DNA of 64,000 nt from Diadema setosum. Lineage: Eukaryota > Echinodermata > Echinoidea > Diadematoida > Diadematidae. The position numbers and the translations under genes were made by a program. The notes beneath the pieces are model-generated. The model ran no database searches, had not been told where the DNA came from, and saw only the letters and a list, made by a program, of their open reading frames with translations. The stretch spans positions 12,565,797-12,629,796 of the forward strand of contig CM067077.1 in the NCBI GenBank assembly GCA_033980235.1, read 5' to 3'. This document shows positions 36,072-48,933 of this stretch, piece after piece (positions within the stretch are counted from its first letter, which is position 1; every line of letters starts with the position of its first letter).

Positions 36072-36904
36072 CAGCTAGTACAAACAGACTTGTGTCACAT
36101 TACTATTTAAGTCTTTATCTATTCTTTCGATATAATATGCACATTGATAACCATATTTTATCATACTTTCATAAATGTATTTATGAATTGTCTATGAATG
36201 CAATTACAATATTGCAACACAATGGTTGCATTGAAGTGAGATTGATGATGTGTATGCATTTTTTTTTTCTTATATTTGATTACTTACTGCATTTCTTTCT
36301 CTACTCCCGGCTTAACCTTTTCTTGCTCAAACTGAAAAAGTGTAATGATGTAAATCACATGAAAGAGTGAGGACAGAGTTTTGGTTTCGAAGATAGAAGC
36401 AGGTGCATTTCTTGGATATTACAGGCGTACTTAGTTAATTTGTTTTATAGTGTCACTATGAGAGAGAGAGAGAGAGAACGAACACATTCACCAAGCTGTG
36501 TGTATGAGAAGTTTTACATACCTTGATATCCATGCAATATATGTTGTCATGCCTTATACACCACAGTTTACTTGCCTTTTCGTATGTGTGTTACAAAAAA
36601 AAAGTGACTCTAGTAATATTTGTATTAATTGTTCGTATGTTTGTCTGGTGCTCTCAAGTACTGAATATAGTTACTGTGATTATTTTTCCCTGTGTGCTTT
36701 CTCTGTGTATCGCGTGTATATCTTTGATATATAATTGCACACCATCTGTCACTCGAAAGATTGGTTTTGTTGCTTTTTTTTCCATGTTATGAAATCTATG
36801 ATTTAGTTTGTATGGCGGATTTCTTGGTGAGTCATAATATTGTTTAAAAATGCCTACGCGACGCCCAGACTATTTTAATTATGATAAGGAATCCTACAAT
36901 ACGA

Positions 36905-36967
36905 CTTTTGTGAACAGAAAAATCAAGGGGTGCGACTTTTTCTTGGTTTTGTGATACACGGTCACAT
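36905..36967 (-). mobile_element. Family E terminal fragment
   Basis: The plus-strand sequence GCGACTTTTTCTTGG then TTTTGTGATACACGGTCACA is the inverted terminal repeat of the elements at 13315, 42815 and 51487. The rest of the element is not recognisable. Confidence 0.5.
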
Positions 36968-37078
36968 TATATCAAATATATGTTCTCTTGCAGATGCCTA
37001 GTTGCATCTTAACTTATCTCTGATCTTCGTATTTTTTCCCAAACCTCAACGATATTCAATCGAAGATAACAACCTTGC

Positions 37079-37145
37079 TTAACGAGACCTCCAGATGATT
37101 TTTAGACATTTACATCTGAACATCTATAGATTTGGTAATAATTAT
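37079..37145 (+). mobile_element. Family A MITE end fragment
   Basis: TTAACGAGACCTCCAGATGA starts the fragment and the match to 20206 continues for about 60 bp, then is lost. TTAA is at the outer end. Confidence 0.6.
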
Positions 37146-38032
37146 GTTGTATCTGCACAAACACACATGCACACCCATACACACACGCACACTCGCAATC
37201 GTAACTTTCAAAGAGGATGCTATTAATAGTTGTACAATAAAACGTCTTTAAAATGACGTTTGAAACCCATAAATTCCCCAAAAGCACATTTTTGCAGTCT
37301 AGAGCACTGTTATCTTTCCATCGTAACCATTCTTCTTTGTAATGTTTCATAAGAAAGCGTATTTATGTTTACTTTTACCCTTTAGTTGTTCATATGATTT
37401 GATTTCTCTCGTTTGCGGAAATTTTAAGCGCCTCTTCATTCTTATATTCATTACTGACTCTTAAATGTGCAACATTACACGATGACAAATATCTAGTCCT
37501 CTGATTCTGTTCAGATTAACAAATGAATCTACACTCTGTACAGTAAAGTTCAGATTTGCCATTATAAAGCTGACAGCATAATGATGATATATGCAGCAAG
37601 ATCCCTCCAGGACTCCAACGGTGAAATCAATAACGCGCAAATATTTTGGTTATTTGGATATTTTTGGGTGTTGTTTGGGTATTTGGGTATATCATGGTTA
37701 TTTTGGCTTAGGCTTTTGTGAGGTAACATGATATTATATATGTTGATATGTAACACATTAGTGAGACACTTAAATGCCATGTTGTTTGCAATTTATATTC
37801 ATTGATATTATGACAACAAGATCTTAGGATTGTAGGTGGGAGAAGATTAACAACATTGTGGGGATAATTTCTTACAGTTGCTATGGGGGTGCAGTTTGTA
37901 ACGAAGAACTGGTCGTGAAGATCAGCGTATTAAATAAAAGGTTTAACACATCTAAAGGAAGTGGACTACATGCGTCCACAGCTCTAGCTCCATCACTCTT
38001 TCTTCTCAGAGCTGCTACGGTTAATCTGGGTT

Positions 38033-38134
38033 ACAATAATAATAGTGATAATGATAATAATAATAACAGTAATAGTAATAATAATAATAATAATACATGA
38101 TAGTGATGATAATAATGATGATAATAATAATAAT
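38033..38134. repeat. Interrupted (ATA)n tract
   Basis: AATAAT repeats with GATAAT and AGTAAT variants. Confidence 0.9.
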
Positions 38135-41100
38135 TAAGACATAAAATTTGTCAAAAATTTATTAGGTGTGTTTGATGCGAGTGATTCCCTTTACAAAATG
38201 CACCTCATTTGAAGGCTGCTGGATACGCCCTCTCTTAAATTCAGGGGTACTACATTGTTTCGGCGTAGATTCAGAAAACACGTGAAATATTTGAGTGGTA
38301 AAACCGTAGTCTTTTCTCCGAGTGGAATGTGAGCTTATGCAACTTAATCACAAATTTCAGGGTTGGAATGGAGTACGTTGGTCAACCAAAATGTTATCCC
38401 TCTGTGTGTCATTTTATTTAGGTGTCCGTAGGTATGTGCGTGAATTTAAAGACTTATTAGTGGAAAAATGAGCAATGGAAATGGGTATTGTTCAAATTTG
38501 ACTCATTGACACAGAAAATACAAGGGTCAAAGTCAGAAGACAACTGACATTGGATCTTTCGTATATATTACATGATCTCTTTGACACGTCTATTCTGACA
38601 CGTGTGTCTAAGGAGAATTGTTGGCCGGTGTGACGTCAAGACAATGCAGTTGTGATCGTGCCAATGCCCACCTGTTTGCCAGAGAAGCAGTTCCGGTCAT
38701 CAATTCTGCTTCGTTGAAAGCAAAACAAAAGGTCCACTATACGAGTAAAAAAAAGAAAAAAAAGTAGTTACCTGTAAAATTAATCAATGGTCAATCAGTT
38801 GCTTCCTTTATTTTTACTTTTCATTGCCCAGCTGGTGTGCTCATTGCTTACGACGAAGGGATCAGTACAATGTACTTATATCCTTTATAGAAATCAGCGG
38901 GAGTCATTATCACAAAAACGCTATAAAGTATGTTGTTGCTGAAAAAACAACAACAACAAAGTTGTGTTTGTATCTATCTTCAATACGTCTATTTCCCACC
39001 TGTTTTATTGTACATTCTATTATCCTTGTCATATCCAACACAAGAACAGATTACAACCTAGCGGTCAAGGGCAGTAAATATCTTTCCGATGAACATTCAG
39101 CGAATGGCTTTGCTGAGGGCGTACTGTCTTGGCTAGAGAAATTTCTTTTGTAATACCACGACAGAAGTTGAGTAGTGTTCAAATGTTATTATTACACATG
39201 TGCATTTTATATTAATCATACATGTCAAAGAGGAATAATATCTGTAGCATTCTACTAATCTTGTAACTAAGAGAATCATATCTCATAATAATTTTATTTC
39301 CACAATGATATGCGAGATCAATGAACTGTGCAACTGTACCGTTTTTGGAGGTTAATTCTATCTTCTCTTTTGGAGATATTTTGAAGTGTGAGAAACGATT
39401 ACTCCTAATCTATCATTTAAAAGTATAATAATCGATGAACCAGTCAGTTTGCATTTTACACAATGACAACAAAAAAAAAAAAAAAAACACACATACAAAC
39501 AGAAGGAGCACTAGGTGTAATATTTTCATCCGCACATTGCAAATGTAGCAGTGTGTAAAGAGCTAAATGTCCAGTTAGTGATTGATGATGCAAATTCCCT
39601 ATTTCGGTTTCGTATTGACCAGTTGTACCGACATGTAAATAACGGGTTGTAAAATGCAAGGACGGGTTGTATAATATTGGTGCTTTTTCATGGGTAGACA
39701 GTGTCCTTTGGTGTACGCAGTGAACACAATTATGCACACACGTACACGCGACTGAAATGTGTTTAACACAAAATGAGTGTATCATCTCCGTTGTCTTTGT
39801 TGTTTTATCGATCTGTGAGCAGAACATGATGAAAAGGCGAGCATTCTTCTTTGACCCGTGAATGTCAATTTGCAGGCGGAACGTGTAAGCTCCGATGTTG
39901 TTGTTGTTTTTTTTTTCTTTTCCTTTCTTCGTTGCTTTTTCGTTGGCTTGCCAGCTCTAATTGGAACCCAGTCATGTAATTGAGGGAATGGATTGCACCG
40001 CCGCTGGTGGAATCAGTGTTTCCTCAAAAACCTGATTAATAATCTTTCGAAGTTGATCACTTCACGCCCTAGTGAGTTAATAATCATTAATCACGCCATT
40101 ATCAAGCTGAACTCCTATAGCCAGAACAACACCCGGTAGCTTGAAATTTTCATGTTTTTCAGTCATAGACTAATTGCCATTTTACATGCATACTATCCGT
40201 TTTTGCGCCCTATGTTATTTGCCCTCTTGCAACACGTTATTTCTCAGATCACGTATAATACGTGGTGTAAACTGGCGACGTTTATTGATATTATGATTAG
40301 CTGTTCATCTAGCTGTGATGACGTCATCGCCATTATAGCTGTCTGCTGTGGGCTACATGCAAAGAAAGGAACACAAACCCATATAACATATAACATAATA
40401 TAACATATAACCCACATTAACGAAATTCAGCTTAAAAAGTGAAAGTAGGTTGTGCTGCACTTCACCTTTACAATGAATATAAAGGCATGGTGTATGTATG
40501 TGCCATATTATTTATGAATAATTTCTTGCTTTGCTATTCAAAGGCATTACCAGTTGAGAGAGCCCCTCTAACGGATAATATGAAGCTCTTGTAAATCGGG
40601 CGTTGTCGACGTAACTTTTGTGTTTACCCAGTCACACATTACCATGACGTGTTATACACTTACTAGGTCAATTTGAATATTCATCGTATTAGAGGCATGG
40701 GTAAATATTGAGTGATGGAAAAGAACAAAGGAAAATGTAAGAGTCATTACGTTATCTGGTGGTTGACTGTTTGACTTTAAAAGCTGTGTGATATAATCTT
40801 TATAGAACATTATTTTGTATAACGTTGTAATAAATTCCGTATTTATCACTGAATATACACCAGACAACGTGTTCTCTCTTTGTGCGTTATTTTGTCCTGC
40901 AGGAGGTAACCGATTCACTTGTACAAAGCTGCTTCCCCAATGCACCATGCACATTTACATGGATTTATACATCATGACAATACAATGTACAAACAGGGAG
41001 GTGGGAAGAGAGTGCCTTCCCTCCTCCCTGGTACAAAGTATACATGGAATATAACTGTAATGTGTACCAGGTACATAATTCCACAAATCAAGTTACATAC

Positions 41101-42084
41101 AACTATGGAGCGAATCAAACAATATACAGTCATCATGCAGATAAAAAAAAAAAAGAAGTGAAGAAGATAAAGTATCATATATCATGTCATAAGCAATAAG
41201 CGGAAAATCCCATCTCCCCTCATGTTTGATTTGAGAAATTTCGCTTTGAAGTTCATGATCAATGAAGCTGTCTCTCTCTCTCTTGGGTTTTGCAAACACT
41301 ATAATTATGGGAGTTTTTAACTCTTGAAACCGCTACGAAGGGATGGTTCCGAGGTTATTAAACTTGTCTTCTATGTTTAAGCACAATCTACCCATAATCA
41401 TACCAAAAGATCAACGCCAGCTGTTGACCGTTTGTGATGTTTTTGTAAGGTGGTTATACTTTCCTGTGCCTCATGTTTGGAAAGTGGAGGGGGAAAGGAT
41501 TAATGGCATTGTAATAAATCAATCAATTTAGCAAACTTCTAGAATACAAAACAAAAAACGAAAAAAAAAATCACCCTGGAGCTCATGTAGTACCATAATG
41601 CTCTCATGTGCAGTTGAATAGATATGTTTTGGAGTGCTACAATGCATTATTTGCAATGCTACAAAAATGTCTACTTTTGTTTTGGTTGGGGTTTGTTTAT
41701 TGCTGCATTCAATCAGGAGTACACATTTCTATGATACAAGGAATAAAAAGTGCAATATATAATAACAAAACATTGCACAAATAGATCAGCATACGCAAAA
41801 GTATTGTGCAATAAACATGCACACAACATGTAAATGAGATAGATAAAATGTGGCAGGTACTTCTCCTAGTAAATGCAGGGGATAATTCAGCTCAGAAAAT
41901 TGTCACAGTGGAAATAAGCTGGAAATGGATGTGGCCTCTTCAAAAAAGAATACTCGGCGAGTTTGCTTCATGTTGTCAGTTTTCTTTCTGGTAGACAACA
42001 GTAATATGCCTTGCTCAACTTGCGAATTTAATTAGGCCAGATTGATGTACGGATGAATGGCGTCATGCTACTGGTATGTACACT

Positions 42085-42565
42085 TTAAAAGAGAAGACCT
42101 TCGGATGATTTTCAGAGTTTTACATTACTGAACAACTATTAATTAGTTATACCGAGTACAGAGTTTCAGGATTTATAATCATTAGGATAAAGAATAAGAA
42201 TGTTTTCAAAATTCATAACAAATTGCATAAACAAGGATAATAACATGGCAGCCTCACCGTAAGCATCAGACTGATAAGAATGCATGAGTTTGGGCTCAAG
42301 GAAGCAGAACAGAAGAAAAAGGCATGCATATATTATACACAGGTGAACTTGCAAGCTAGGAATATTTTAATTGGAATTACACCGCTAGATTTCTGAAATA
42401 TGTGAGGCTCCTATGTCCTTGGGTAGTGTATTTTGTTTAATGGTTTTCAAAGTATTATTTCTCAGCTCAAAAACCACGATAAATTCCACAAATCTACGCA
42501 GTACTTATGTGTTTATGTACTACATGATGTGAAACTATGAAAATCGTCTTGATTGCCCCTAGTGA
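42085..42565 (+). mobile_element. Family A MITE, degenerate right end
   Basis: It begins TTAAAAGAGAAGACCTTCGG and keeps GCTCAAGGAAGCAGAA, TACACAGGTGAACTTGC and CACGATAAATTCCACAAATC. The right end (AAAATCGTCTTGATTGCCCC) has lost its TTAA. Confidence 0.7.
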
Positions 42566-42814
42566 GGCCTAGCTTGATCGCAGATAAAGACATTGTCCGA
42601 AGATGACAAGCACGAGTCAGTTTTTCCTGATGGCCGTCAAGACGATTTTTTTTCAACGTAAGTGGCGCACATCCTCTTTGACAAAGTGCCATGATGGGAA
42701 CTTCAGGGCAGGTGCAGTGAAGTAGCAGATTGTAAACTCGAATCACTAAAATTATCACGCACTAACCAAATTCCCCTTATGCCTAAATGACATGGAAAGT
42801 AGAATGAAACTATG

Positions 42815-43500
42815 TTATGTGACCGTGCATCACAAAAAGAACAAAAATTTGCACACACTGTTTTTGTGTGAGGACTGAAATTAGGTGAAATGGGTCAACC
42901 TAGCCGATCCTGACTTTTTCATATTTTCTGAAAGAGCAAGTTAGTCTTCTATTACATTATGCTAAGATTTCGGATCATAAAATGGGCAGGAAAGTGTGTT
43001 TATAAGCAGTTTATCTCGAACGATTTTTTTCTTAGTGGAATAGATTGATTTGGTGAGTCTTTAGAGTCCCCATTTCATTTCTTAAGAACCTTGTACACAC
43101 TCCTCACTTTCAACTCTAATAACTTTTGAAAGGATGACGCTACTGCTTTGAAATTTGGCATCATTTAAATTATGGACAGAATGTGTTAATAAGGGATGCT
43201 CAATTTCAATTTAATGTGATTTTCCCTTCATTGTTGTTACTCCAGTGGTTTACATCCTGTTTTTTGTCCAATTCATCGCACAGCCAGCACGGCTTGGTAA
43301 CGATTAAACGCTTGAATAGACATTGTACTTCAGAGTCTATTTTTTCAGTTCACACTTTTCCTGATTGTGTGCTTTCTTTCCAATATCAATTTTAGATATG
43401 TTAGGAGAGTCCATTTGATTTGAGTTATACATCATTTTAAAGATTAAAGTCTGCTCTTTAAGAATATGCTCTTGACTAAAATTTCATGTTTGGCGACTTT
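42815..43500 (+). mobile_element. Family E element, longest copy
   Basis: It starts ATGTGACCGTGCATCACAAA. The far end has CATGTTTGGCGACTTTCTG, inverse of the AGTCGCCAAACATG block at 51.5 kb. The last part of the terminal repeat is degenerate. There is no coding capacity. Confidence 0.65.
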
Positions 43501-43533
43501 CTGTTTCTTTCGGGATACCGGGGCACATACATA

Positions 43534-43731
<198 letters not shown>

Positions 43732-44186
43732 GTACTATAACAATATAAGCACCGACAAATCCTGAACTTACCCGGAAGGTCAATTATATATAATGAGGTC
43801 GAAGGCCGAATGGAATATAACTGCCTGAGGGCAAATTCAGAATTTGGAGGTGGTTGGTATTTGTTATAGTGCAATAAGAAGTCACGCACTATGTGTTATA
43901 TAAAATGGGGAAAAATACGAAAGCCTTGATCACTTAACAGTTTCTTTCAACCTGTGTAGAAAAAATCCTGAAGATCCAAATTCAACCAGAGTCTATAATA
44001 TAGACTATATTATAGACTAACGTTTCCCAATCGTTTTTTTTTTTTGTTTTTTTTTTGTTTGTTTTTTTTTTTTGAGGTTCCGTACGTCTTTTTAAAACGT
44101 ACATACAACATCAAAGTTGGGACTTTGCATTTACCACAAAACACAGGTTTTTTTTTTTTTTTTTTTTTTAAACGTTTAAAAACGTC

Positions 44187-44290
44187 AATGGACGTTACAA
44201 AACGTTTTTATTATGCCTGCTACGTCATCGCCCTTTATGAACGTCCACAAAACGTTTTTATTAGGTCTGCTACGTCGACTTTGTATTTAA
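44187..44290. repeat. Tandem duplication around AAAACGTTTTTATTA
   Basis: Two units of about 52 bp share ACAAAACGTTTTTATTA and CTGCTACGTC. More ACGTT-type motifs recur at 44785-44940. Confidence 0.7.
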
Positions 44291-45244
44291 TGAATGTTTG
44301 AAAAAAACTTTTCTATTTGGTTGCTACATGTTCGTCATTTTTGTCTTTATCATGAATATTCATACCTATTTATGAATATTCAAAATTAATAAGAAAATAT
44401 AAGATTTGAAAACTAGAGGAAATAGATAAAAGACATTGAAATCTAAAAACTTATGCTGGGTTCAAACGTTATTGTTCAATTATTCACAATTTCAAAGTGT
44501 GATATGACGAGGTATGTTCATATGTTAAAAGGCCTAAAAGGTGTGTGTGATTTGATTTTAGTAACCATGTCTTCACGCATTACTAACATTTTGCTGGTAT
44601 ATCAAAGAATGTGATACAGATTCATCAATTTGAAATAGGATGTAGTATAGGTATAGGTGATAGGACATTAGGAACAGTTTAAGATAGGATTAGGATTAGG
44701 GTACATTAATCCCAGATTGTGCCTGTATCATAATAACATAACTATAATCTATTATTTTTTTAATACCCAATAAAAAAAATAACATTAGACGTTCTTAAAA
44801 GGTTTTCTGAACGCTAGACGGATATGAAAGGTTCTCTAATCATAAAACTTGTTAAAACGTTCTTAACACGTTTTTTGAACGTTCTAGAAAGTTTTCAAAG
44901 ATTTTCTGGACGTCTGCAGAATGTCCACAGAACGTTTTGAATATTCTTAATGCCCCTGTCACACTTTGCCGGATAGACCCACACCGTTCTAAAAACGGAC
45001 GATATTTTGCTCATCCGTTGTTCAAATCGTCAATCCGGCGGACAAAGTGCAAGGTTTCCGTTTTAGAGGAGCGTACGTGCAGGGTATAGCGGCCAAACCA
45101 AACGAAGAAACAACGAACCTGAGGTGATTGTGTACACGAGAGTGAAACGTGCGCAAACGAATGAGAAACGAATATGAACTGCTTGCCCACAGGAGCAAAC
45201 GCACGAGGAACAAATAGTCTGTCATGTCACTCTGAAGCTGTATA

Positions 45245-45790
45245 AGTTCAATCTTTTTGTACAGAAAATGTCTATCAACAAGGCCACTTTTGTTTGTATC
45301 ACCTCGTTTTACCCTTTTCAAGATCATCTTCTTTTACTATAAGATTCATCATTTACACTATGTTACTCTAATATTGTCATGATTGTAACCGACCTTTTAC
45401 CCATTTTCCGAGAATTTTAAGGTCATTGCCGACTTGATATCGACGGCACCTGCTCTATAGTGGCCTTCACCCGATTTCACTCGAAAGAGTCTAGTTTCAG
45501 TGAACTTGTGATGTTAACCCCAACATTTAAGTGGTTTTCAATTCAAATTCAAGGAAGGCTGTTGATATAAACCTCGTTTCTTTTTTTTTTCTTCGTCCCA
45601 GGTAATCGATATCCTACTAAACAGGAAATAAATGGACCTCGGAATTTATCAGCACTTCCCGAAAAGGAAGTTTGACCTGAAAAAGAGTATCTACTAAAAC
45701 CCTGCACCATCGGACATATTTTGTTTGCCGCATATTACAAGACTTAAACGAGCGTGATTCCGCTAAGTGACGACATTAACGCTGAATGTT
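45245..45790. repeat. Duplicated segment, downstream copy
   Basis: It aligns with 54290-54775 (for example ATCAACAAGGCCAC, TTTCAAGATCATCTTCTT, GAAAAGGAAGTTTGACCTG) and then with 60118-60160 (GAGCGTGATTCCGCTAA, ACGACATTAA). It is a diverged direct copy lying on the 3' side of the lectin gene. Confidence 0.75.
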
Positions 45791-45997
45791 TCCAGGTTAG
45801 CATGCCTGTACAGTGACGGGGATATCGTACACGTATAAACTGCACATTACTTGAATATGAGACCATTCTGAAGCAAATAATTTTCACACAACAATAGATA
45901 TATATGGATGTACTCTTAAATGAATCCCACAAGGATTGGAACAATCATCCCCCAGCATTCCCACTGATTCCCACTGATCAGTTACTAGCCACCCCCT

Positions 45998-46764
45998 TTA
46001 ACCCTATTCTAACTGGGCTATTTGAGACCAAGTTTTTACTGAGGGGGGGGGGGTCAATTTGACCCCCCCCCCCCCCCTTCAGATCTCGGCCGCCGATCGC
46101 GCGATCGCCGCAAAATTTTGCCTGAAGATAGAGCCGGATGTCAACTACAAGATTACATCGTCATACAATAGAAAAATATTGCCTTTCTATTTTTAATAAA
46201 TTAATTATGCAAATTTGTGCATGAAATCATATTTTCACCTATAACTCCATTAAAAAGACTGGAGGATTGCTAAATTTTTGTGTCAGAATTCCTCAAGACA
46301 CATCAAACAATTTTTGTGTAAAAAATAGCTCAATTGAAATTAATTTCTTTTGTTTTTTGTTGTTTTTTCAACCTTTTGTTTTCTATTGTTTTTTTTTGCC
46401 AAAACTTGTTGCAGGCACTTTTTCAGGCTTATCTACACTAGAATTGATTAATTTCAATGGTTAAAAGTTGAAATAATCTAATTTATATCAATTTAACCAA
46501 AAAACACAATTTGCATTGGATTTGCACACGATATCATGAATTTGAGCTGTTTTTTGGTTGACATGCATATGCAAAACATTACGTAACTTCAAAACGGTGT
46601 ACCCGGACGTCGCAAATTTGGTCTCAAAATATGCAGGAGACTTCAATGAAAAAAGTCGTGAAACGACGCGGCAAAAGCTTTGCGCGTTGCGAAATCGTGG
46701 CGCGAAACGTCGAGGGGGGGGGGTCAATTTGACCCCCCCCCCCCCCCCGTTAGAATAGGGTTAA
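45998..46764. mobile_element. 767-bp TTAA element with GTCAATTTGAC G/C palindromes
   Basis: The ends TTAACCCTATTCTAAC and GTTAGAATAGGGTTAA are perfect inverted repeats that include TTAA. Near each end is a G-run, GTCAATTTGAC, C-run block (46043-46077 and 46714-46748). The interior has CG-rich patches and no open frame of note. Confidence 0.75.
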
Positions 46765-47144
46765 AGTGGCACCACTCATAAAGCACAATACTCTACACAA
46801 TACTTTGTCTTTTCGATTGTCAAATTTCGACTTTTGTATTGGTATATATGGTTTGGCCTTTTTCTTTTTCATCAAACTTCAAGGTATTCACTGTAAGAAA
46901 GTAAGGCAATGATATCATGATAATGCTTACAGATATCATCTGTTTTTTGTTTTTATTTATTTGTTTGTTGTTTTTGTTGTCTTTGTTTGTATGTTTATCT
47001 ATTTATTTCATTACCTTTTTTTTTTGTGGTGTGCCAAAAGGAACCATATCTGATTCTGTTACAGTATCACCTTCCGGCTAATAATTTTGTTACATAATAA
47101 AGTTTCAACTGATGATTTTGTTACTGTTGATTTTGACATAAGAG

Positions 47145-47400
47145 GGGCCCACATTCTACAAGCTCTGTCTTTTTAGTGGGTCTCTCCATTTTTCACACTT
47201 TAAGCAAAGTTATACATGTACTTCATTTCGATCACTTCTGTTTCTTTTTTACAACAATGTATAATTACTATAAGGTCCTCATTATTGTTGTACATTCTTT
47301 TCAATACATAATGTTCTGTTTACCTTATTCTCTGTTGTCAAAAGAAGTGTAACTTATGTTTTGTCGGAAAATGAAATAAACTTTGAATTGAATTGAATTG
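47145..47400 (+). mobile_element. Non-LTR retrotransposon 3' end (family F) with complete tail
   Basis: It shares GCCCACATTCTACAAGCTCT and TATAATTACTATAAGGTCC with the other copies. It ends GAAATAAACTTTGAATTG and TTGAATTG repeats, the true 3' terminus. The 5' part is truncated. Confidence 0.65.
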
Positions 47401-47689
47401 AAAAAAAGAATAACATTTTGGGTAATTTGTACCGAATGATTTAGTTCCTTTATTTGGCGGACGTTGTCGTTATTTATTCCTATACTACGCAATTTTCCTA
47501 CAGAATGTCAAATGCTCAATGTGTACAACACCGATATCATAGTTTCTATCACCCATTTTTAACAACGGAATTAATTTTGCTACTTTCTATCGAGAAGGAA
47601 CAACTTTTCAAGAAACTGACTTATTGATTAAATACGCGAGATTTGGCGTGGTTTCTACTAGCTAGGTTATAATTCGTCATTCAATTCCA

Positions 47690-47800
47690 TTTCAATTTCA
47701 ATTTCAAAGTTTATTTCATTTTTCGACAAAACATATATATTGTGACTTCCTTTAATAACAGAGAATAAGGTATGATGAGCATTGTAGAATGAAAACACAA
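47690..47800 (-). mobile_element. Non-LTR 3' end (family F), short minus copy
   Basis: On the minus strand it ends with the same tail: TACCTTATTCTCTGTTATTA and onward to AAATAAACTTTGAAATTG repeats. It is in opposite orientation to the copy at 47145. Confidence 0.55.
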
Positions 47801-47942
47801 TACAATATTGAAGAACGTTAGCAATTATACATTAAAGTAAAAAAGAAACAGAAGTGGTCCAAAATGAAGATTCTTATAATAAGGTACGACATTTCTAACT
47901 TCTGTTCTCTTGTTCTCTTCTTTTTCGGAAAAACGAACCTTC

Positions 47943-48328
47943 GGGTGTGTACAGTTCTGGTCGAGGTGAGGATTTAGCTTTTAACGTTTTGCGAGATATT
48001 CAGAAACCACTCTATGAGATGTCAAAGAGCATGCAGTTCTAAGGGGTATCAAAAGTTTATTCGATGAAAATCGGTTTTGAAATGGCTGAGATAATCAAAG
48101 ACAAGGTGAAACAAAGAGATCCTAATAAAGTTGTGGCATGTTGCCTTTTATTATTAGCACTTTTTTGGATATCTCAGCCATTTGAAAACCAATTGTCATC
48201 AAATAAACGTTGAATCCTTCTTAAAATTCCATGCTCTTTCAAATTTCATTAGAGGCTTTTCATTATCTCACTTAGAAATGTTCAAAACATGAATCCCCAC
48301 CTCAACCAGTACTGTACAGTCCCTTTAA
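47943..48328. mobile_element. Family B MITE, second copy
   Basis: About 390 bp aligned to 29414-29815 over its full length, with TTAA kept only on the right (48325-48328). It lies 350 bp downstream of the lectin stop codon. Confidence 0.8.
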
Positions 48329-48675
48329 CCTTATTCCATTTTCGGACGAACTCACCTCCTGAATAACAAACCCTATGTGATTTTCGGATTGAGCAACCAT
48401 CGGTATTAGGAACTTGCGGAATTATGTGATTTGATTTGATTTGTTGGTTCCTCCATTGTCGTTGTACATGGACATGTTAGTTTCGTCATGATTAAAAAAA
48501 GAAAAAAAATCATGCTTACTGAAAAAGACTCTGATATCAACTTATTCAAACCAGCGACAGAGCGCATACAGTTTCTCCGCAGCACTGAGCATGGGTGCTA
48601 TTAAAGGGGATATTCAGGAAGATTTCCGTTATTTAAAAACAACAACACTCTGCACACGGCCTTACAGCTGTTAAC

Positions 48676-48933
48676 TTAACGCCATCTTCCCAGCTTGCAG
48701 ACAAAACCTCCAACTATCCAGTCATCACCCACGCCAGAAAGGTCACATTGCAAATCGTCCCACTTATAGTCAAAATGAGAGCGAAAATTCGCGCAGTCCT
48801 GCGCACCACGATGGTTGTTCGGTTCGTTTGGGTACCAGAAGGTGTAATCGACCTCTGAACCGTCACTCCAGACAAAGGAACCCTCAGTCGTTTTATCATG
48901 CAGTCCAATCCAGGCCGCTTGAGTGGCGGTGAC
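48676..48933 (-). CDS. C-type lectin exon 3: sugar/Ca2+-binding half and stop
   Basis: The acceptor ATCAACAG precedes VTATQAAWIGLHDKTTEG. The exon then shows FVWSDGS, the EPN tripeptide, the conserved Cys of QDCANF, KWDDLQC, and the final FVCKL, ending LGRWR-TAA. The four cysteines that normally form the two core disulfides are complete when all three exons are joined. Asp replaces the usual Asn in the WND motif, a tolerated variation. No clear AATAAA was found shortly downstream. Confidence 0.92.
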   Translation of the reverse strand, partial: VTATQAAWIGLHDKTTEGSFVWSDGSEVDYTFWYPNEPNNHRGAQDCANFRSHFDYKWDDLQCDLSGVGDDWIVGGFVCKLGRWR

